Shown here: piece by piece, positions 46,916 through 56,387 of the stretch | How the letters are laid out: each line of letters begins with the position of its first letter | Position numbering within the stretch: the first letter of the stretch is position 1 | Program-made: the position numbers and the translations under genes | Notes under the pieces: generated by a model | Told to the model about the DNA's origin: nothing | The model's input: only the letters and a program-made list of their open reading frames with translations | Databases searched by the model: none | Source: Vibrio sp. 10N.286.49.B1 | Lineage (GTDB): Bacteria; Pseudomonadota; Gammaproteobacteria; Enterobacterales; Vibrionaceae | Assembly (NCBI RefSeq): GCF_002873335.1 | Contig: NZ_MCUW01000001.1 | Span: forward strand, 1-64,000 | Length of the DNA stretch: 64,000 nucleotides | Direction: 5' to 3'

Positions 46916-48873
46916 TTGCTGAAATTGGGCATTTCGCCCTGATAGTGTCGCTGAGCCTTTCGGTTCTGCTCAGTATCTTGCCGCTTATTGGTGCCTCAAG
47001 AAACAACACCATGCTGATGAACACCGCAAGACCGTTGTCTTGGGGCATGTTCTTAATGTTGTTGATGTCATTTCTTATTCTGCTATGGGCTTTCTATAGT
47101 AACGACTTTACCCTGACCTATGTTGCCAGTAACTCCAATACCATGCTGCCTTGGTATTATAGGCTAACAGCGGTATGGGGTGCGCATGAAGGTTCTTTGC
47201 TGCTTTGGGTATTAATCCAAGCCGGTTGGACTGTGGCCGTCGCGACCTTCAGTCGCGGCATGCCTCAAGAGTCGGTGTCGCGTGTTTTGGCTGTGATGGG
47301 TATGATAACCGTGGGCTTCCTACTGTTTATTATCGTCACGTCTAACCCGTTTTTGCGTACGCTGCCATTCTTCCCAGTTGATGGCCGTGACCTCAACCCG
47401 TTATTGCAAGATCCTGGCTTGATTATCCATCCGCCGATGTTGTACATGGGTTATGTTGGTTTCTCGGTTGCCTTCTCTTTCGCGATTGCTTCATTGATGA
47501 CAGGCCGTTTAGATACCGCATGGGCAAGATGGTCCCGTCCTTGGACTACAGCAGCGTGGGTTTTCCTAACGTTGGGTATCGCACTAGGTTCATGGTGGGC
47601 TTATTATGAACTTGGCTGGGGTGGCTGGTGGTTCTGGGATCCGGTTGAAAACGCCTCATTCATGCCTTGGCTAGCCGGTACGGCACTCATGCACTCCCTT
47701 GCGGTCACTGAAAAACGCGGCACATTCAAAGCTTGGACCGTATTGCTTGCAATCTCAGCGTTCTCATTGAGCTTGCTCGGTACGTTCTTAGTTCGTTCAG
47801 GTATTTTGGTTTCTGTACACGCGTTTGCTTCTGATCCATCGCGCGGTATGTTCATTTTGGGCTTCCTGGTCTTTGTGATTGGTGGGTCATTGCTATTGTT
47901 CGCCGTGAAAGGGGCTTCTGTTCGAGTTCGGGGTAACTTTGATTTAGTGTCGCGTGAAAATGCGCTGCTAGGTAACAATATTCTACTCATAGCCGCACTG
48001 GTTGTGGTCTTGATTGGTACATTGCTGCCGCTCGTCCATAAACAGATTGGTTTGGGTTCCGTGTCCATTGGTGCGCCATTCTTCAATATGTTGTTTACGT
48101 GGTTAATGGTGCCATTTGCGTTCTTGTTAGGGATCGGTCCTCTGGTTCGCTGGAAGCGTGATGACTTATCGAAGCTCATAAAACCGATGCTTATCTCCGG
48201 CGTGATCTCGCTAGCGTTCTCGGCATTAATGGTTATGTTGCTGGCCGAGTTTTTCACAGGTCTTGCGTTCCTTGGCTGGGTAATGGCCACGTGGATTGTC
48301 ACGATGCATGGCTTTGAGCTCTATCAACGTGCGACTCACCGTCACAGCTTTATGGTAGGAGTAAGAAAACTCCCACGCAGCCATTGGGCTATGATCATGG
48401 CGCACTTAGGCATGGCGGTCACCGTGATTGGTATTGCAATGGTGCAGAACTATAGCGTAGAACGTGACGTGCGTTTAGCGCCGGGTGAACACTACCAAAT
48501 CAATGATTATGACTTTTACTTCAAAGGTCTACGTGATCATGACGGACCTAACTATGATGGCTATATTGCTGATTTCGAAATCACAAAAGACGGTAAGTAC
48601 ATCAACACCTTACATGCTGAAAAGCGTTTCTATCGCACCGCAAAGTCTATGATGACAGAAGCGGCGATTGATCGCGGTATCACACGTGATTTGTATATTG
48701 CGATGGGTGAACAACTCGATGATGGGCGTTCTTGGGCGATCCGTATCTACCACAAGCCGTTTGTTCGTTGGATTTGGTTAGGTGCGATATTCATGTCGAT
48801 TGGTGGTGCACTAGCCATTAGCGATAAGCGTTACCGCTTCCGTAAACCGTCAGCCGAAGAGGAGAAAGCGTAA
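46912..48873 (+). CDS. ccmF: Cytochrome c heme lyase subunit CcmF
   Basis: Large polytopic membrane protein (653 residues, about 15 helices) that joins heme to apocytochrome c. It has the WWD motif ([20 protein letters not shown] near 235-255) and the conserved histidines around it. The periplasmic domain near the C-terminus ([15 protein letters not shown]) is intact. Confidence 0.97.
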   Translation: MIAEIGHFALIVSLSLSVLLSILPLIGASRNNTMLMNTARPLSWGMFLMLLMSFLILLWAFYSNDFTLTYVASNSNTMLPWYYRLTAVWGAHEGSLLLWVLIQAGWTVAVATFSRGMPQESVSRVLAVMGMITVGFLLFIIVTSNPFLRTLPFFPVDGRDLNPLLQDPGLIIHPPMLYMGYVGFSVAFSFAIASLMTGRLDTAWARWSRPWTTAAWVFLTLGIALGSWWAYYELGWGGWWFWDPVENASFMPWLAGTALMHSLAVTEKRGTFKAWTVLLAISAFSLSLLGTFLVRSGILVSVHAFASDPSRGMFILGFLVFVIGGSLLLFAVKGASVRVRGNFDLVSRENALLGNNILLIAALVVVLIGTLLPLVHKQIGLGSVSIGAPFFNMLFTWLMVPFAFLLGIGPLVRWKRDDLSKLIKPMLISGVISLAFSALMVMLLAEFFTGLAFLGWVMATWIVTMHGFELYQRATHRHSFMVGVRKLPRSHWAMIMAHLGMAVTVIGIAMVQNYSVERDVRLAPGEHYQINDYDFYFKGLRDHDGPNYDGYIADFEITKDGKYINTLHAEKRFYRTAKSMMTEAAIDRGITRDLYIAMGEQLDDGRSWAIRIYHKPFVRWIWLGAIFMSIGGALAISDKRYRFRKPSAEEEKA

Positions 48874-49427
48874 TGAACAAAAAGATACTGTTTATTCCGT
48901 TGGTTTTCTTTTTGGTGCTTGTTACTGTCTTTGCGGTTCAGCTGGGCCGCAATTCAGCGGGAGATGATCCGACCAAGCTAGAGTCCGTATTGCTGGGCAA
49001 ACAGGTTCCAGAGTTTCGGCTTGAAGACTTAGTCGAACCTGGCAAGCTTTACGATCAATCTATCTTTAAAGGTGAGCCTCTCCTTCTTAATGTTTGGGCG
49101 ACGTGGTGTCCAACGTGTTATGCCGAACACCAATATCTAAACGAGTTGGCGGGAGATGGCGTTAAAATCATTGGACTTAATTACAAAGATCAGCGTAATA
49201 AAGCGGTTCAATGGCTGCAAGAGCTGGGCAACCCATACCTTATTAGTTTGTTTGATGGCGACGGTATGCTAGGTCTGGACCTTGGCGTTTATGGTGCACC
49301 GGAAACCTTCTTAATTGATGCGGATGGCGTGATTCGCTACCGCCATGTTGGCGATGTGAATGCTCGAAACTGGAGCGAAAAACTTCAACCGATGTATCAA
49401 GAGCTCCTTCAGGAGGCGAAACAATGA
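48873..49427 (+). CDS. dsbE: Periplasmic thiol-disulfide oxidoreductase CcmG/DsbE
   Basis: A 184-residue membrane-anchored thioredoxin-like protein. Helix at 4-22, then active site WATWCPTCYAEH (Cys79 and Cys82) and the cis-Pro region GAPETFLID. It keeps apocytochrome CXXCH cysteines reduced. Start overlaps the ccmF stop. Confidence 0.96.
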   Translation: MNKKILFIPLVFFLVLVTVFAVQLGRNSAGDDPTKLESVLLGKQVPEFRLEDLVEPGKLYDQSIFKGEPLLLNVWATWCPTCYAEHQYLNELAGDGVKIIGLNYKDQRNKAVQWLQELGNPYLISLFDGDGMLGLDLGVYGAPETFLIDADGVIRYRHVGDVNARNWSEKLQPMYQELLQEAKQ

Positions 49428-49903
49428 AAAAGTGGTTAATCGCTGGGATCTCTGCGCTCGCACTGGCTTTTTCTGTTCATGCCGCGATCGAGATCCATGA
49501 ATTTGACTCAATGGAACAAGAGCTGCAATTCCAAGAGCTGAATCACACGCTTCGCTGTCCAAAGTGCCAGAACAATACTATTGGCGACTCAAATGCAGAA
49601 TTGGCGCAAGATTTACGTCAAAAAGTGTATGAGATGACCAAAGACGGCAAGTCAAAGTCAGAGATCGTTGACTACATGATTGCGCGTTACGGCAATTTCG
49701 TGACCTACAATCCGCCACTGACTTTAGGCACCGCTATTCTATGGGCAGGGCCTTTGTCTGTCGTCTTGATTGGTTTTGGTATGATTATCTTGAGAAGTCG
49801 TAAAAGCAAAATCAAAAAAGCACGCACCAGTAACTGGAGTGATGAAAAAGAAGCGGAGCTTAACGCCTTGCTAGACGAAAAAAAGACAGGGGATAAGCAA
49901 TAA
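49424..49903 (+). CDS. ccmH: Cytochrome c maturation protein CcmH
   Basis: A 159-residue protein with signal peptide (about 1-20), the LRCPKCQNN thiol motif (Cys45, Cys48) and one C-terminal membrane helix. Here, as in Vibrio, the E. coli CcmH is split in two: this is the thiol part and CcmI the TPR part. Confidence 0.96.
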   Translation: MKKWLIAGISALALAFSVHAAIEIHEFDSMEQELQFQELNHTLRCPKCQNNTIGDSNAELAQDLRQKVYEMTKDGKSKSEIVDYMIARYGNFVTYNPPLTLGTAILWAGPLSVVLIGFGMIILRSRKSKIKKARTSNWSDEKEAELNALLDEKKTGDKQ

Positions 49904-51132
49904 TGACACTATTTTGGATATCGACTGTCGCATTAGTCGTTGTTGCTTGCTTCATGTTAGCGATTCCACTGCGCAGTAAAAAAGTACATAACGATGAGCA
50001 GCTACGCGACGATCTCAACAAAGCGCTCTATAAAGACCGTCTAGGCGAGTTGGCGATCGAGACAGAAGAAGGCTTGGTTGAAAACGAACAAGACCTCATC
50101 TCTGATCTTAAGCAGTCTCTGCTTGATGACATCCCAAAAGAAGAGAAGCAGGACAAGTCGGCGATCTCTCCAATGACTGTACTTGTGCCGTCACTGATAT
50201 TGATTGTTGGTATGAGTTATGGCCTGTACGCTGCCTTTGGTGGCGCGACAAAAGTGAAAGATTGGCAAGACGTTTCTGCAAACCTGCCTGAATTATCGAA
50301 GAAATTGATGGCAGGTTCTGCAGAGCCGATGACCGAAGAAGAAATGCAAGATTTGACTCTGGCACTTCGAACTCGCTTGCATTACCAAAAAAATGACGCT
50401 ACCGGTTGGTTGTTACTCGGTCGTATTGCCTTGGCAAATCGTGATGTGACAACGGCAACAGATGCCATGGAAAATGCCTACCGTTTAACGCCAAAAGATG
50501 CTGATGTTCAGCTAGGGTTCGCTCAAGCGTTGATGATGTCGCAAGACGAAATGGATCAGAATCGCGCCCGTGGTTTGTTGACGGGGCTAATTCAAGAAGA
50601 CTATGTTGATCTGCGTGTGTTCTCTTTGTTGGCCTTTGATGCGTTTGAACGCGAAGACTTTGCTGGTGCCGCGAAATATTGGGGCATTATGCAACAGTTG
50701 ATTGGCCCTGATGATAGCCGTTACGAAATGCTGAGCCGTAGTATCGAGAGTGCAGAAGCGCGTCTTGGTGAAACGGAGCACAAAACGGGGCAGGTCAGTG
50801 CAAACGCAGTTGCGGTGAATATTACCGTTTCACCAGAAATGTCTGCACGACCGACGTCGTTTTTGATTGTTTCGGCTCACACTGCCGACGGCGCGCCAAT
50901 GCCAGTCGCTGCCGCTCGTTACCCTGTCGGTACATTCCCTCGCACTGTCGTGTTGGATGATAAAGACAGCATGATGGAAGGCCGAAAGTTGTCTGACCTC
51001 GATGGTCTTATGATTCGTGCGCGAATTGATAGCGATGGCAACGTGTCTACCCGTGAGGGTGACTGGTATGGCGAGAGCCAACCGGGCAAGCTTGGTGAAA
51101 CGATTGAGGTGAATATCAATCAGCAATATTAA
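49903..51132 (+). CDS. ccmI: Cytochrome c maturation TPR protein CcmI
   Basis: A 409-residue protein with two membrane helices (about 3-20 and 88-107), a periplasmic TPR region (about 130-290, TGWLLLGRIALANRDVTTATDAMENAYRLTPKDADVQLGFAQAL) and a C-terminal beta-rich domain. CcmI chaperones apocytochromes to CcmF/H. It is the last gene of the ccm operon. Confidence 0.92.
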   Translation: MTLFWISTVALVVVACFMLAIPLRSKKVHNDEQLRDDLNKALYKDRLGELAIETEEGLVENEQDLISDLKQSLLDDIPKEEKQDKSAISPMTVLVPSLILIVGMSYGLYAAFGGATKVKDWQDVSANLPELSKKLMAGSAEPMTEEEMQDLTLALRTRLHYQKNDATGWLLLGRIALANRDVTTATDAMENAYRLTPKDADVQLGFAQALMMSQDEMDQNRARGLLTGLIQEDYVDLRVFSLLAFDAFEREDFAGAAKYWGIMQQLIGPDDSRYEMLSRSIESAEARLGETEHKTGQVSANAVAVNITVSPEMSARPTSFLIVSAHTADGAPMPVAAARYPVGTFPRTVVLDDKDSMMEGRKLSDLDGLMIRARIDSDGNVSTREGDWYGESQPGKLGETIEVNINQQY

Positions 51133-51203
51133 CCAGTGCTAACGCTCGGTTACATTCATTAATAATCAATAATGATGAAATGATTGTTATTTAAATGCAT
51201 CTT

Positions 51204-51309
51204 GATTGCTACTAAACCTAGAATGCTTGAATACTAGGATGTATACTCATTCAAAGTGGTACAGTAGCAATCTCGAGCATTATTTCTATAAATCATATGG
51301 TTATAGAAA
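51204..51309 (+). repeat. Inverted repeats in the mlaA leader
   Basis: Two perfect dyads: gattgctact (51204-51213) with agtagcaatc (51263-51272), enclosing a shorter cctag/ctagg pair; and tttctataa (51283-51291) with ttatagaaa (51301-51309). They lie between ccmI and mlaA and lack T runs. Confidence 0.75.
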
Positions 51310-51355
51310 GTAAAAACTAAAAAAACTCAGATTGCAGCGACTTATGGAAGAGGTT

Positions 51356-52282
51356 ATGCAATCAGCATTAACCGGCAAAAAGCAGACACTTTTTGCCGTT
51401 TTTGTTTCTAGCGTATTTCTGTTTGGCTGTTCGTCGGCACCTGATGACGCAGCTCAATCGACTCACGTTGAAGAGACAACAGCACAGCAATTACAGCAAT
51501 CAGAACCCAGTAATAATACTGCCGTGAATTCTGAACCTGCCTTGGCATCGGACTCCGATCAGACGCCTGATCTCAACACGCCTTTAGAGACCAACACTGC
51601 CGATGAATCTATCACAGATTCAGACATCTATGACCCCATTGAAGGCTTTAACCGTGTGATGTGGGACCTGAACTATGATTATCTCGATCCGTACTTTGTT
51701 CGCCCAGTATCATTGGCATACGTCAACTATACCCCTGATCCTGTGCGTCTTGGTGTTCGTAACTTTCTAGCGAACTTAGATGAACCGTTCAGCGCCGTCA
51801 ACAATGCGGTAATGGGCAATGGGGGTAAAGCCTTAGACCATTTCAACCGATTTTGGATAAACAGTACCTTAGGGTTGTTAGGCTTTATTGATATTGCGTC
51901 AGCCGCTGGAATTGAAAAACGAGACAAGAAAGAGTTTGGTGATGCGATTGGGCATTACGGCGTAGGGCACGGTCCTTATATTATGGTGCCGGGTTACGGT
52001 CCAACCACGGTGCGTTCTTTTGCTGATACTGTTGATGGCTTCTACCCGCCGATCTCATACCTTAATTTCTGGGCCAGTTTTGGTAAGTGGGCACTAGAGG
52101 GAATGGAGAAACGAGCATTGTTGGTGCCGCAAGAAGTCACACTTGAACAATCGCCGGATCCGTATGCACTCACTCGAGATATCTATATTCAACGTCAGGA
52201 CTACAACGCCGAAGTGACAAATGATGAGGTGGACGAAGAGCAAGAAGCGTATATCGATGATTACTTAGACGATTTTGAGTAG
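51356..52282 (+). CDS. mlaA: Outer-membrane lipoprotein MlaA (VacJ)
   Basis: Removes phospholipids from the outer leaflet of the outer membrane and passes them to MlaC. Signal peptide ends in the lipobox SVFLFGC. An acidic, serine/threonine-rich spacer of about 70 residues follows, then the VacJ domain (YDPIEGFNRVMWDLN ... VRLGVRNFLANLDEP ... GHYGVGHGPYIMVPGYGP). The frame opens at TTG 51332 with ATGs at 51344 and 51356; the last gives the best lipoprotein signal. The mlaBCDEF genes are not here. Confidence 0.93.
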   Translation: MQSALTGKKQTLFAVFVSSVFLFGCSSAPDDAAQSTHVEETTAQQLQQSEPSNNTAVNSEPALASDSDQTPDLNTPLETNTADESITDSDIYDPIEGFNRVMWDLNYDYLDPYFVRPVSLAYVNYTPDPVRLGVRNFLANLDEPFSAVNNAVMGNGGKALDHFNRFWINSTLGLLGFIDIASAAGIEKRDKKEFGDAIGHYGVGHGPYIMVPGYGPTTVRSFADTVDGFYPPISYLNFWASFGKWALEGMEKRALLVPQEVTLEQSPDPYALTRDIYIQRQDYNAEVTNDEVDEEQEAYIDDYLDDFE

Positions 52283-52299
52283 ATTGACGATGACCAAAT

Positions 52300-52326
52300 A
52301 AAACGCCACTCTCAGAGTGGCGTTTT
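52300..52326 (+). terminator. Terminator after mlaA
   Basis: Stem aaaacgccact / agtggcgtttt, loop ctcag. Confidence 0.85.
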
Positions 52327-52393
52327 GATAAGCAAGACTCTAGATAAAGCTATACAGAAAAAGCGTTATCGGAATAGTGTTATAGGAAAAGTT

Positions 52394-52472
52394 TGTCATC
52401 CCAGCAAAGGCTGGGATCGACTTTCAGCGATCCCCAAGCCTTAGTTAGGTACCTGCCTGCACAGGAATGACA
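52394..52472. repeat. Palindromic intergenic repeat (TGTCAT...ATGACA)
   Basis: A 79-base element bounded by tgtcat and atgaca. The left half has ccagcaaaggctgg, the right half cctgcctgcacagg. Elements of this look (tgtcattcct-gcaggc and ccagc-gctgg halves) recur in intergenic regions of many gammaproteobacteria, so a non-autonomous mobile repeat is likely. Only this copy was noticed in the window. Confidence 0.65.
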
Positions 52473-52549
52473 CGCGGTTAGACATTGTATTTGCGTTGTT
52501 ACCAATACTGAGATTGTTGTGTCAGTAACAACGGATTATGCAGTTGAAT

Positions 52550-53824
52550 CTAGAAGCGATAGTTGGCTTGAATGCCGACAATCCAAACGTCACCAGAAAT
52601 CTCACCAGTGAAATCACCAAACGCTGCTGCTTCATCATCAGAACTGTCACGAGGCTCATTAATTGAAGCAGTACGAGCCATAATGTAAGTCAGGCCGCCG
52701 TCTAGCGTGAATTGCTTGGTGAAAGCGTAACTTGCACCCGCACTTAACCAAGTTCGATCGGTTTCTGGGATTGTTGTGGTGCGATATTTGTCATCAACGG
52801 CTGACATATCGTAAGCAAGGCCACCGCGTAAAGTCACTTTTTTATTTAGGCTGTAAGTTGTCCCAACCGCGAATCGATAACTGTCTTTCCAGTTTTCTTC
52901 TTTGATTAAGTCTGGTTCTCGGTTATCTAGCTCAGCAACAAGTTTTTCAAACTTACTCCATTGAGTCCAATTGAAGCTACCGTGAACTGCCCATTTATCA
53001 TTGAGTTGATGGAATGACGCAATTTCTAAGGACGCTGGAAGCGGTACACTAAGTTTGCCATTGATGTTTTCTGTAGGGTTGGCTGGATTGTATGAAAACC
53101 CTTCGGCATGTCCTTCAAAATCCATAGTGACTTCAGATTTATAGGCGATACCGATGCGATTGTTCTCATTGATCTGCCATGCTGCTCCCAATTGATAGCC
53201 CCAAGAACTGTCAGTGCCTTCCATGTATTTGAGGTTCATACCAGCCGGTAATGGGAGAACGGCATCTTGAGGTACTGATGCACCGAAATGACCTTCGCCA
53301 GTAACGAAACGAATACCACCGCCAATGCTAAATTGTTCATTAATTTTGTAACCGAGGCTTGCAACAGCTTCGACTGTCATGACTTTAGCTTGGTTACCAA
53401 ACTGAGTAGCAAGAAAACTGTCATCCAGTTCCGTTTCCATCCCATAATTTGAGCCTAAAGCTAAGCCCACAAAATATTGGTCATTGATTTGATGTGAAAT
53501 ATAGAGATTCGGAATCGGAGCACTGTGAGCAATGTCTTTCGCTTCAGTATAGCCTTGTGTCGAAGACGTGCCCTTAACATCAATGTTCGGATCAACATAC
53601 AACACGCCGCCAGAAACCTGAGTGCCTTCTAGGTAAGTCAGCATGGCAGGGTTACGCCATTGTGCACTGGCATTGTCTGCCATCGCTGCTTCACCAGCAA
53701 AGGCGCGGCCTAGGCCCGTCGCTGAATACTCAGCAAGCTGGAAACCTGCGGCAGACACTTGCGTAGAAGAAAGTAAACCTAGCACCACTGCTATGGAAAG
53801 GGGAGTACGTGTTGATATCGTCAT
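52550..53824 (-). CDS. Long-chain fatty acid outer-membrane transporter (FadL family), copy 1
   Basis: A 424-residue outer-membrane beta-barrel. Signal peptide (about 1-25), then AAGFQLAEYSATGLGRAFAGEAAMADNASAQWRNPAML, the hatch-domain start typical of FadL, and a C-terminal aromatic (NYRF). Imports long-chain fatty acids or other hydrophobic compounds. A FadR-like operator lies about 190 bases upstream at 54016. It is a paralogue of the neighbouring gene. Confidence 0.93.
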   Translation of the reverse strand: MTISTRTPLSIAVVLGLLSSTQVSAAGFQLAEYSATGLGRAFAGEAAMADNASAQWRNPAMLTYLEGTQVSGGVLYVDPNIDVKGTSSTQGYTEAKDIAHSAPIPNLYISHQINDQYFVGLALGSNYGMETELDDSFLATQFGNQAKVMTVEAVASLGYKINEQFSIGGGIRFVTGEGHFGASVPQDAVLPLPAGMNLKYMEGTDSSWGYQLGAAWQINENNRIGIAYKSEVTMDFEGHAEGFSYNPANPTENINGKLSVPLPASLEIASFHQLNDKWAVHGSFNWTQWSKFEKLVAELDNREPDLIKEENWKDSYRFAVGTTYSLNKKVTLRGGLAYDMSAVDDKYRTTTIPETDRTWLSAGASYAFTKQFTLDGGLTYIMARTASINEPRDSSDDEAAAFGDFTGEISGDVWIVGIQANYRF

Positions 53825-54015
53825 TATTATTCGCTCAATGCATTTCTATTTTGAGCGGCGATTGTATTTTTAGAGTAAATGCTTTAACACTTATTTATCA
53901 CAAAAGGTGCATTTTTGGAGTTAAATCCTTTTAATTCATATAATTTAGGAGATATATATTACTTGTTATGAGGTTGTTTCAATTTTTCAGCGAACACATG
54001 TAACTAAATATGAAA

Positions 54016-54032
54016 GGCAGGTGTGACCAGTT
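54016..54032 (-). promoter_or_regulatory. FadR-like operator upstream of fadL copy 1
   Basis: On the minus strand aactggtcacacctgcc, against the E. coli FadR pattern agctggtccgacctgtt: core CTGGTC and ACCTG are kept. No E. coli site was compared beyond memory of the consensus. The surrounding gap 53825-54155 otherwise holds AT-rich sequence, a possible promoter (ttgaaa-N18-tatata, near 53960-53990) and the terminator of the upstream gene. Confidence 0.55.
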
Positions 54033-54092
54033 ACGCAAATAGAGCGGCTTTTGGATGTCTGGATGGGTTAATTTGATGTGAATTTTGGGCAC

Positions 54093-54119
54093 AAAAAAGG
54101 GCCGGATAACCGACCCTTT
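54093..54119 (-). terminator. Terminator of fadL copy 2
   Basis: Minus-strand stem aaagggtcgg / ccggcccttt with loop ttat and a T run; it separates the two fadL genes. Confidence 0.8.
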
Positions 54120-54155
54120 CGATAGTGATGCTTTACGCTTTTAACTGGTTGGCAA

Positions 54156-55400
54156 TTAGAAGCTATAGCTGTATTGGATACCAGCTAACCAAGCATTTGC
54201 ATGAGTGGTAGCAGTTAAATCTGGAGCCAGCGGGTTAGTTTCAACAACAGAAACGTCTTTACCCATTAGGTATGTAAGACCGAAATCAACAGTATGGTGT
54301 TGTTTAAAGTTATAACCAAATCCTGCCGACAACCACTGACGATCAGAGTCAGGTACCGAAATCGAGGTGTCTGAATCTTGAGCTGCGGTATCGTACATGT
54401 AGCCCGCTCTTAATGTCCATGCGTCATTTAAGTAGTATGTACCACCAAGCGCTGCATGATAGCCGTCTTGCCAGTTATAATCTTTTACAGTTGCGCCGTT
54501 ATTTGTTTCTACCTTATCGAACACACTCCAGCCGATCCACTGAACGCTATAGTGTACCGCGAATTTAGAATCAGTAATTTTGTGGTAACCACTGAACTCC
54601 ACCATGCTAGGTAATTTCAAATCAATACTGCTTGCATTTGGATCACCAATATACTCTACGGTTCCATCCGCGGTGACAGTTGGACTATAGTGATATGCTA
54701 ATCCGAATCTGTTGTTTTCATTTAATTCAAATACGGTTCCTAGATTGAAGCCAACGCCTACGCCATTTGCATCAATGTTTACAGCTTTAAGTTCTCCAAG
54801 TCCTGGAGTTCCTGGAGAGGTAGAACGCTCTAGTTTACCTGAGCCTTGGACTATATCTATACCACCGCCAATACTCCATTGTTCGTTTATACGGTATGCC
54901 GCATTTAGCGTATAGTTGATGCTTGAAATTTCGGTAGTACCACCATAGACCTTCGCTAGGTTGTTATTGCCAAACGAATCGTCAAAGTTGTTTGTAGTAC
55001 CAAAATTTGAATAGATACCAGCACCTAGTGCCCATTTTTCGTTTAAACGATGGATATAGTAAATGTTTGGCACAGGAGAGTTAGCAGTGTTTGTTGCGTC
55101 TGATTCTTGTTGTCCAACTGAACCAGCGCCCCCAATATCTGAAACTTTCACTTCTGAACTTACAACATTCAGACCGCCAGAAAATTGGTGAGTGTCAAAC
55201 AATGTCATAGCTGCAGCATTACGAGCCATAACCGATGCGTTATCAGCGATAACCGCATCACCAGCAAAAGCACGACCTAAGCCGGTTGCAGATTGAGCGT
55301 TAAGTTGGAAGCCAGCAGCTGCGACTTGCTGCGAAGCAAGTGTGAGTGATGACACGGCCACTGCTACTAGTGTTTTCTTATACAGACGCGAAGTTGTCAT
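54156..55400 (-). CDS. Long-chain fatty acid outer-membrane transporter (FadL family), copy 2
   Basis: A 414-residue FadL-type barrel. Signal peptide ends near AAAGFQLNAQ (about 28); the N-terminal hatch QSATGLGRAFAGDAVIADNASVMARNAAAM is conserved, and the C-terminus ends in Phe (YSYSF). A paralogue of copy 1 with the same hatch but diverged loops. A FadR-like site sits in its promoter at 55495. Confidence 0.93.
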   Translation of the reverse strand: MTTSRLYKKTLVAVAVSSLTLASQQVAAAGFQLNAQSATGLGRAFAGDAVIADNASVMARNAAAMTLFDTHQFSGGLNVVSSEVKVSDIGGAGSVGQQESDATNTANSPVPNIYYIHRLNEKWALGAGIYSNFGTTNNFDDSFGNNNLAKVYGGTTEISSINYTLNAAYRINEQWSIGGGIDIVQGSGKLERSTSPGTPGLGELKAVNIDANGVGVGFNLGTVFELNENNRFGLAYHYSPTVTADGTVEYIGDPNASSIDLKLPSMVEFSGYHKITDSKFAVHYSVQWIGWSVFDKVETNNGATVKDYNWQDGYHAALGGTYYLNDAWTLRAGYMYDTAAQDSDTSISVPDSDRQWLSAGFGYNFKQHHTVDFGLTYLMGKDVSVVETNPLAPDLTATTHANAWLAGIQYSYSF

Positions 55401-55483
55401 TTATATACATCCTTTATGTAATCGCCTCTATGGGCGTTATTGAATTGAGTTAATACTCAATTTTGGGGCTGATCCTAATCGGT

Positions 55484-55511
55484 AGTATAGGCAATAGAAA
55501 TCAGACCAGTA
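55484..55511 (-). promoter_or_regulatory. fadL copy 2 promoter with FadR-like operator
   Basis: Minus strand: operator-like tactggtctgatttcta (55495-55511) directly upstream of a TATACT -10 box (55484-55489). The core CTGGTC-N-GA matches FadR; the right half is weaker. A repressor here would block the polymerase. Confidence 0.5.
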
Positions 55512-55625
55512 GTAAAAAAGAAGTGAAAAGTATATAAATGATGAGTATCTGACAGGAAAAGTATCGAAAATGTCTATTTTTAGAGTTTGTACTCTAGTTA
55601 TTGGTGCGTGTTGACAAAATTTGGA

Positions 55626-55660
55626 TATAAAAAAGGCTTCATGATGAAATGAAGCCTTTT
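55626..55660 (-). terminator. Terminator of the sigma/DUF3379 operon
   Basis: Perfect 12-base stem aaaaggcttcat / atgaagcctttt; on the minus strand it ends in a run of T. It could work in both directions. Confidence 0.85.
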
Positions 55661-55667
55661 GGACGAA

Positions 55668-56387
55668 TTAAGCTGCAGGATCGAGTATTTCTTTTATACT
55701 TTCGCCGATCTTAGAGAAATCTTCGCCTTTCTCTCCGACTAAGATAAAGCTTGCGTCACCGATCGGTTCAACCAGCCCTGACATACCGTCTTTATCGAAA
55801 AGGTTCGCTTGTTCACTGGGTATTTTTGTAAGGAAAAGTGTCACTTTGCCCTTTTCCCCTTGGAAAACCATGTGCATCGCATTTGCGTCACCAAAGCCAC
55901 AGTGATTAAGATAGTACACGTGGTAAGGGAATTGTTGACCAATCTGATAGGCAAACGGCAGCAACTTCGCGTTGATCTGTGCTTCTGACACATTTTCATC
56001 GAGTGGGTCAATAAAGCCCATTTCGTTATGAACGTGTTCAATCGCGGTGTCACTTATCGAGGCATGAGCAGGTGCGACAATAGCGCCTCCCCAATTGACC
56101 TGACCCACCGCAAGGCCAAAGGCGAATGCGATGGATGCGGCGAGCGACATGGCGCGTTTGCTGAAGTTCACTTTTACCACGTTGCTGCTTGATTGATTAA
56201 ACAGTATTTTATCGGCTAAGTCATCGGGAACATCGACCTTCATGGCTTGTTCGATACGCGCATCCAGCGACAGGATGTCATCCATAAACTTAGCATTGGC
56301 GTCGTTATTCTGAATAGCTTCCAGCAGCTCAGTATCTCTCGCCTTCGGTTCGGACATAATGCGACGACGGAATTCTAATTCATCCAT
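55668..56387 (-). CDS. DUF3379 membrane protein, probable anti-sigma factor
   Basis: A 239-residue protein. The N-terminal 75 residues are cytoplasmic and charged, a membrane helix lies at about 79-98 (MSLAASIAFAFGLAVG), and the C-terminal 130 residues would be periplasmic, with a single Cys (near 163) in LNHCGFGDANAMHMVF. This layout and its 8-base overlap with the sigma factor gene suggest that it holds the sigma factor until a periplasmic signal comes. DUF3379 has no established function; the anti-sigma role is inference. Confidence 0.8.
   Translation of the reverse strand: MDELEFRRRIMSEPKARDTELLEAIQNNDANAKFMDDILSLDARIEQAMKVDVPDDLADKILFNQSSSNVVKVNFSKRAMSLAASIAFAFGLAVGQVNWGGAIVAPAHASISDTAIEHVHNEMGFIDPLDENVSEAQINAKLLPFAYQIGQQFPYHVYYLNHCGFGDANAMHMVFQGEKGKVTLFLTKIPSEQANLFDKDGMSGLVEPIGDASFILVGEKGEDFSKIGESIKEILDPAA

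Noticed and set aside
47604..48302. 232-codon minus-strand frame
   Set aside because: Lies inside ccmF on the other strand; composition is a shadow of the ccmF codons, with no family features.
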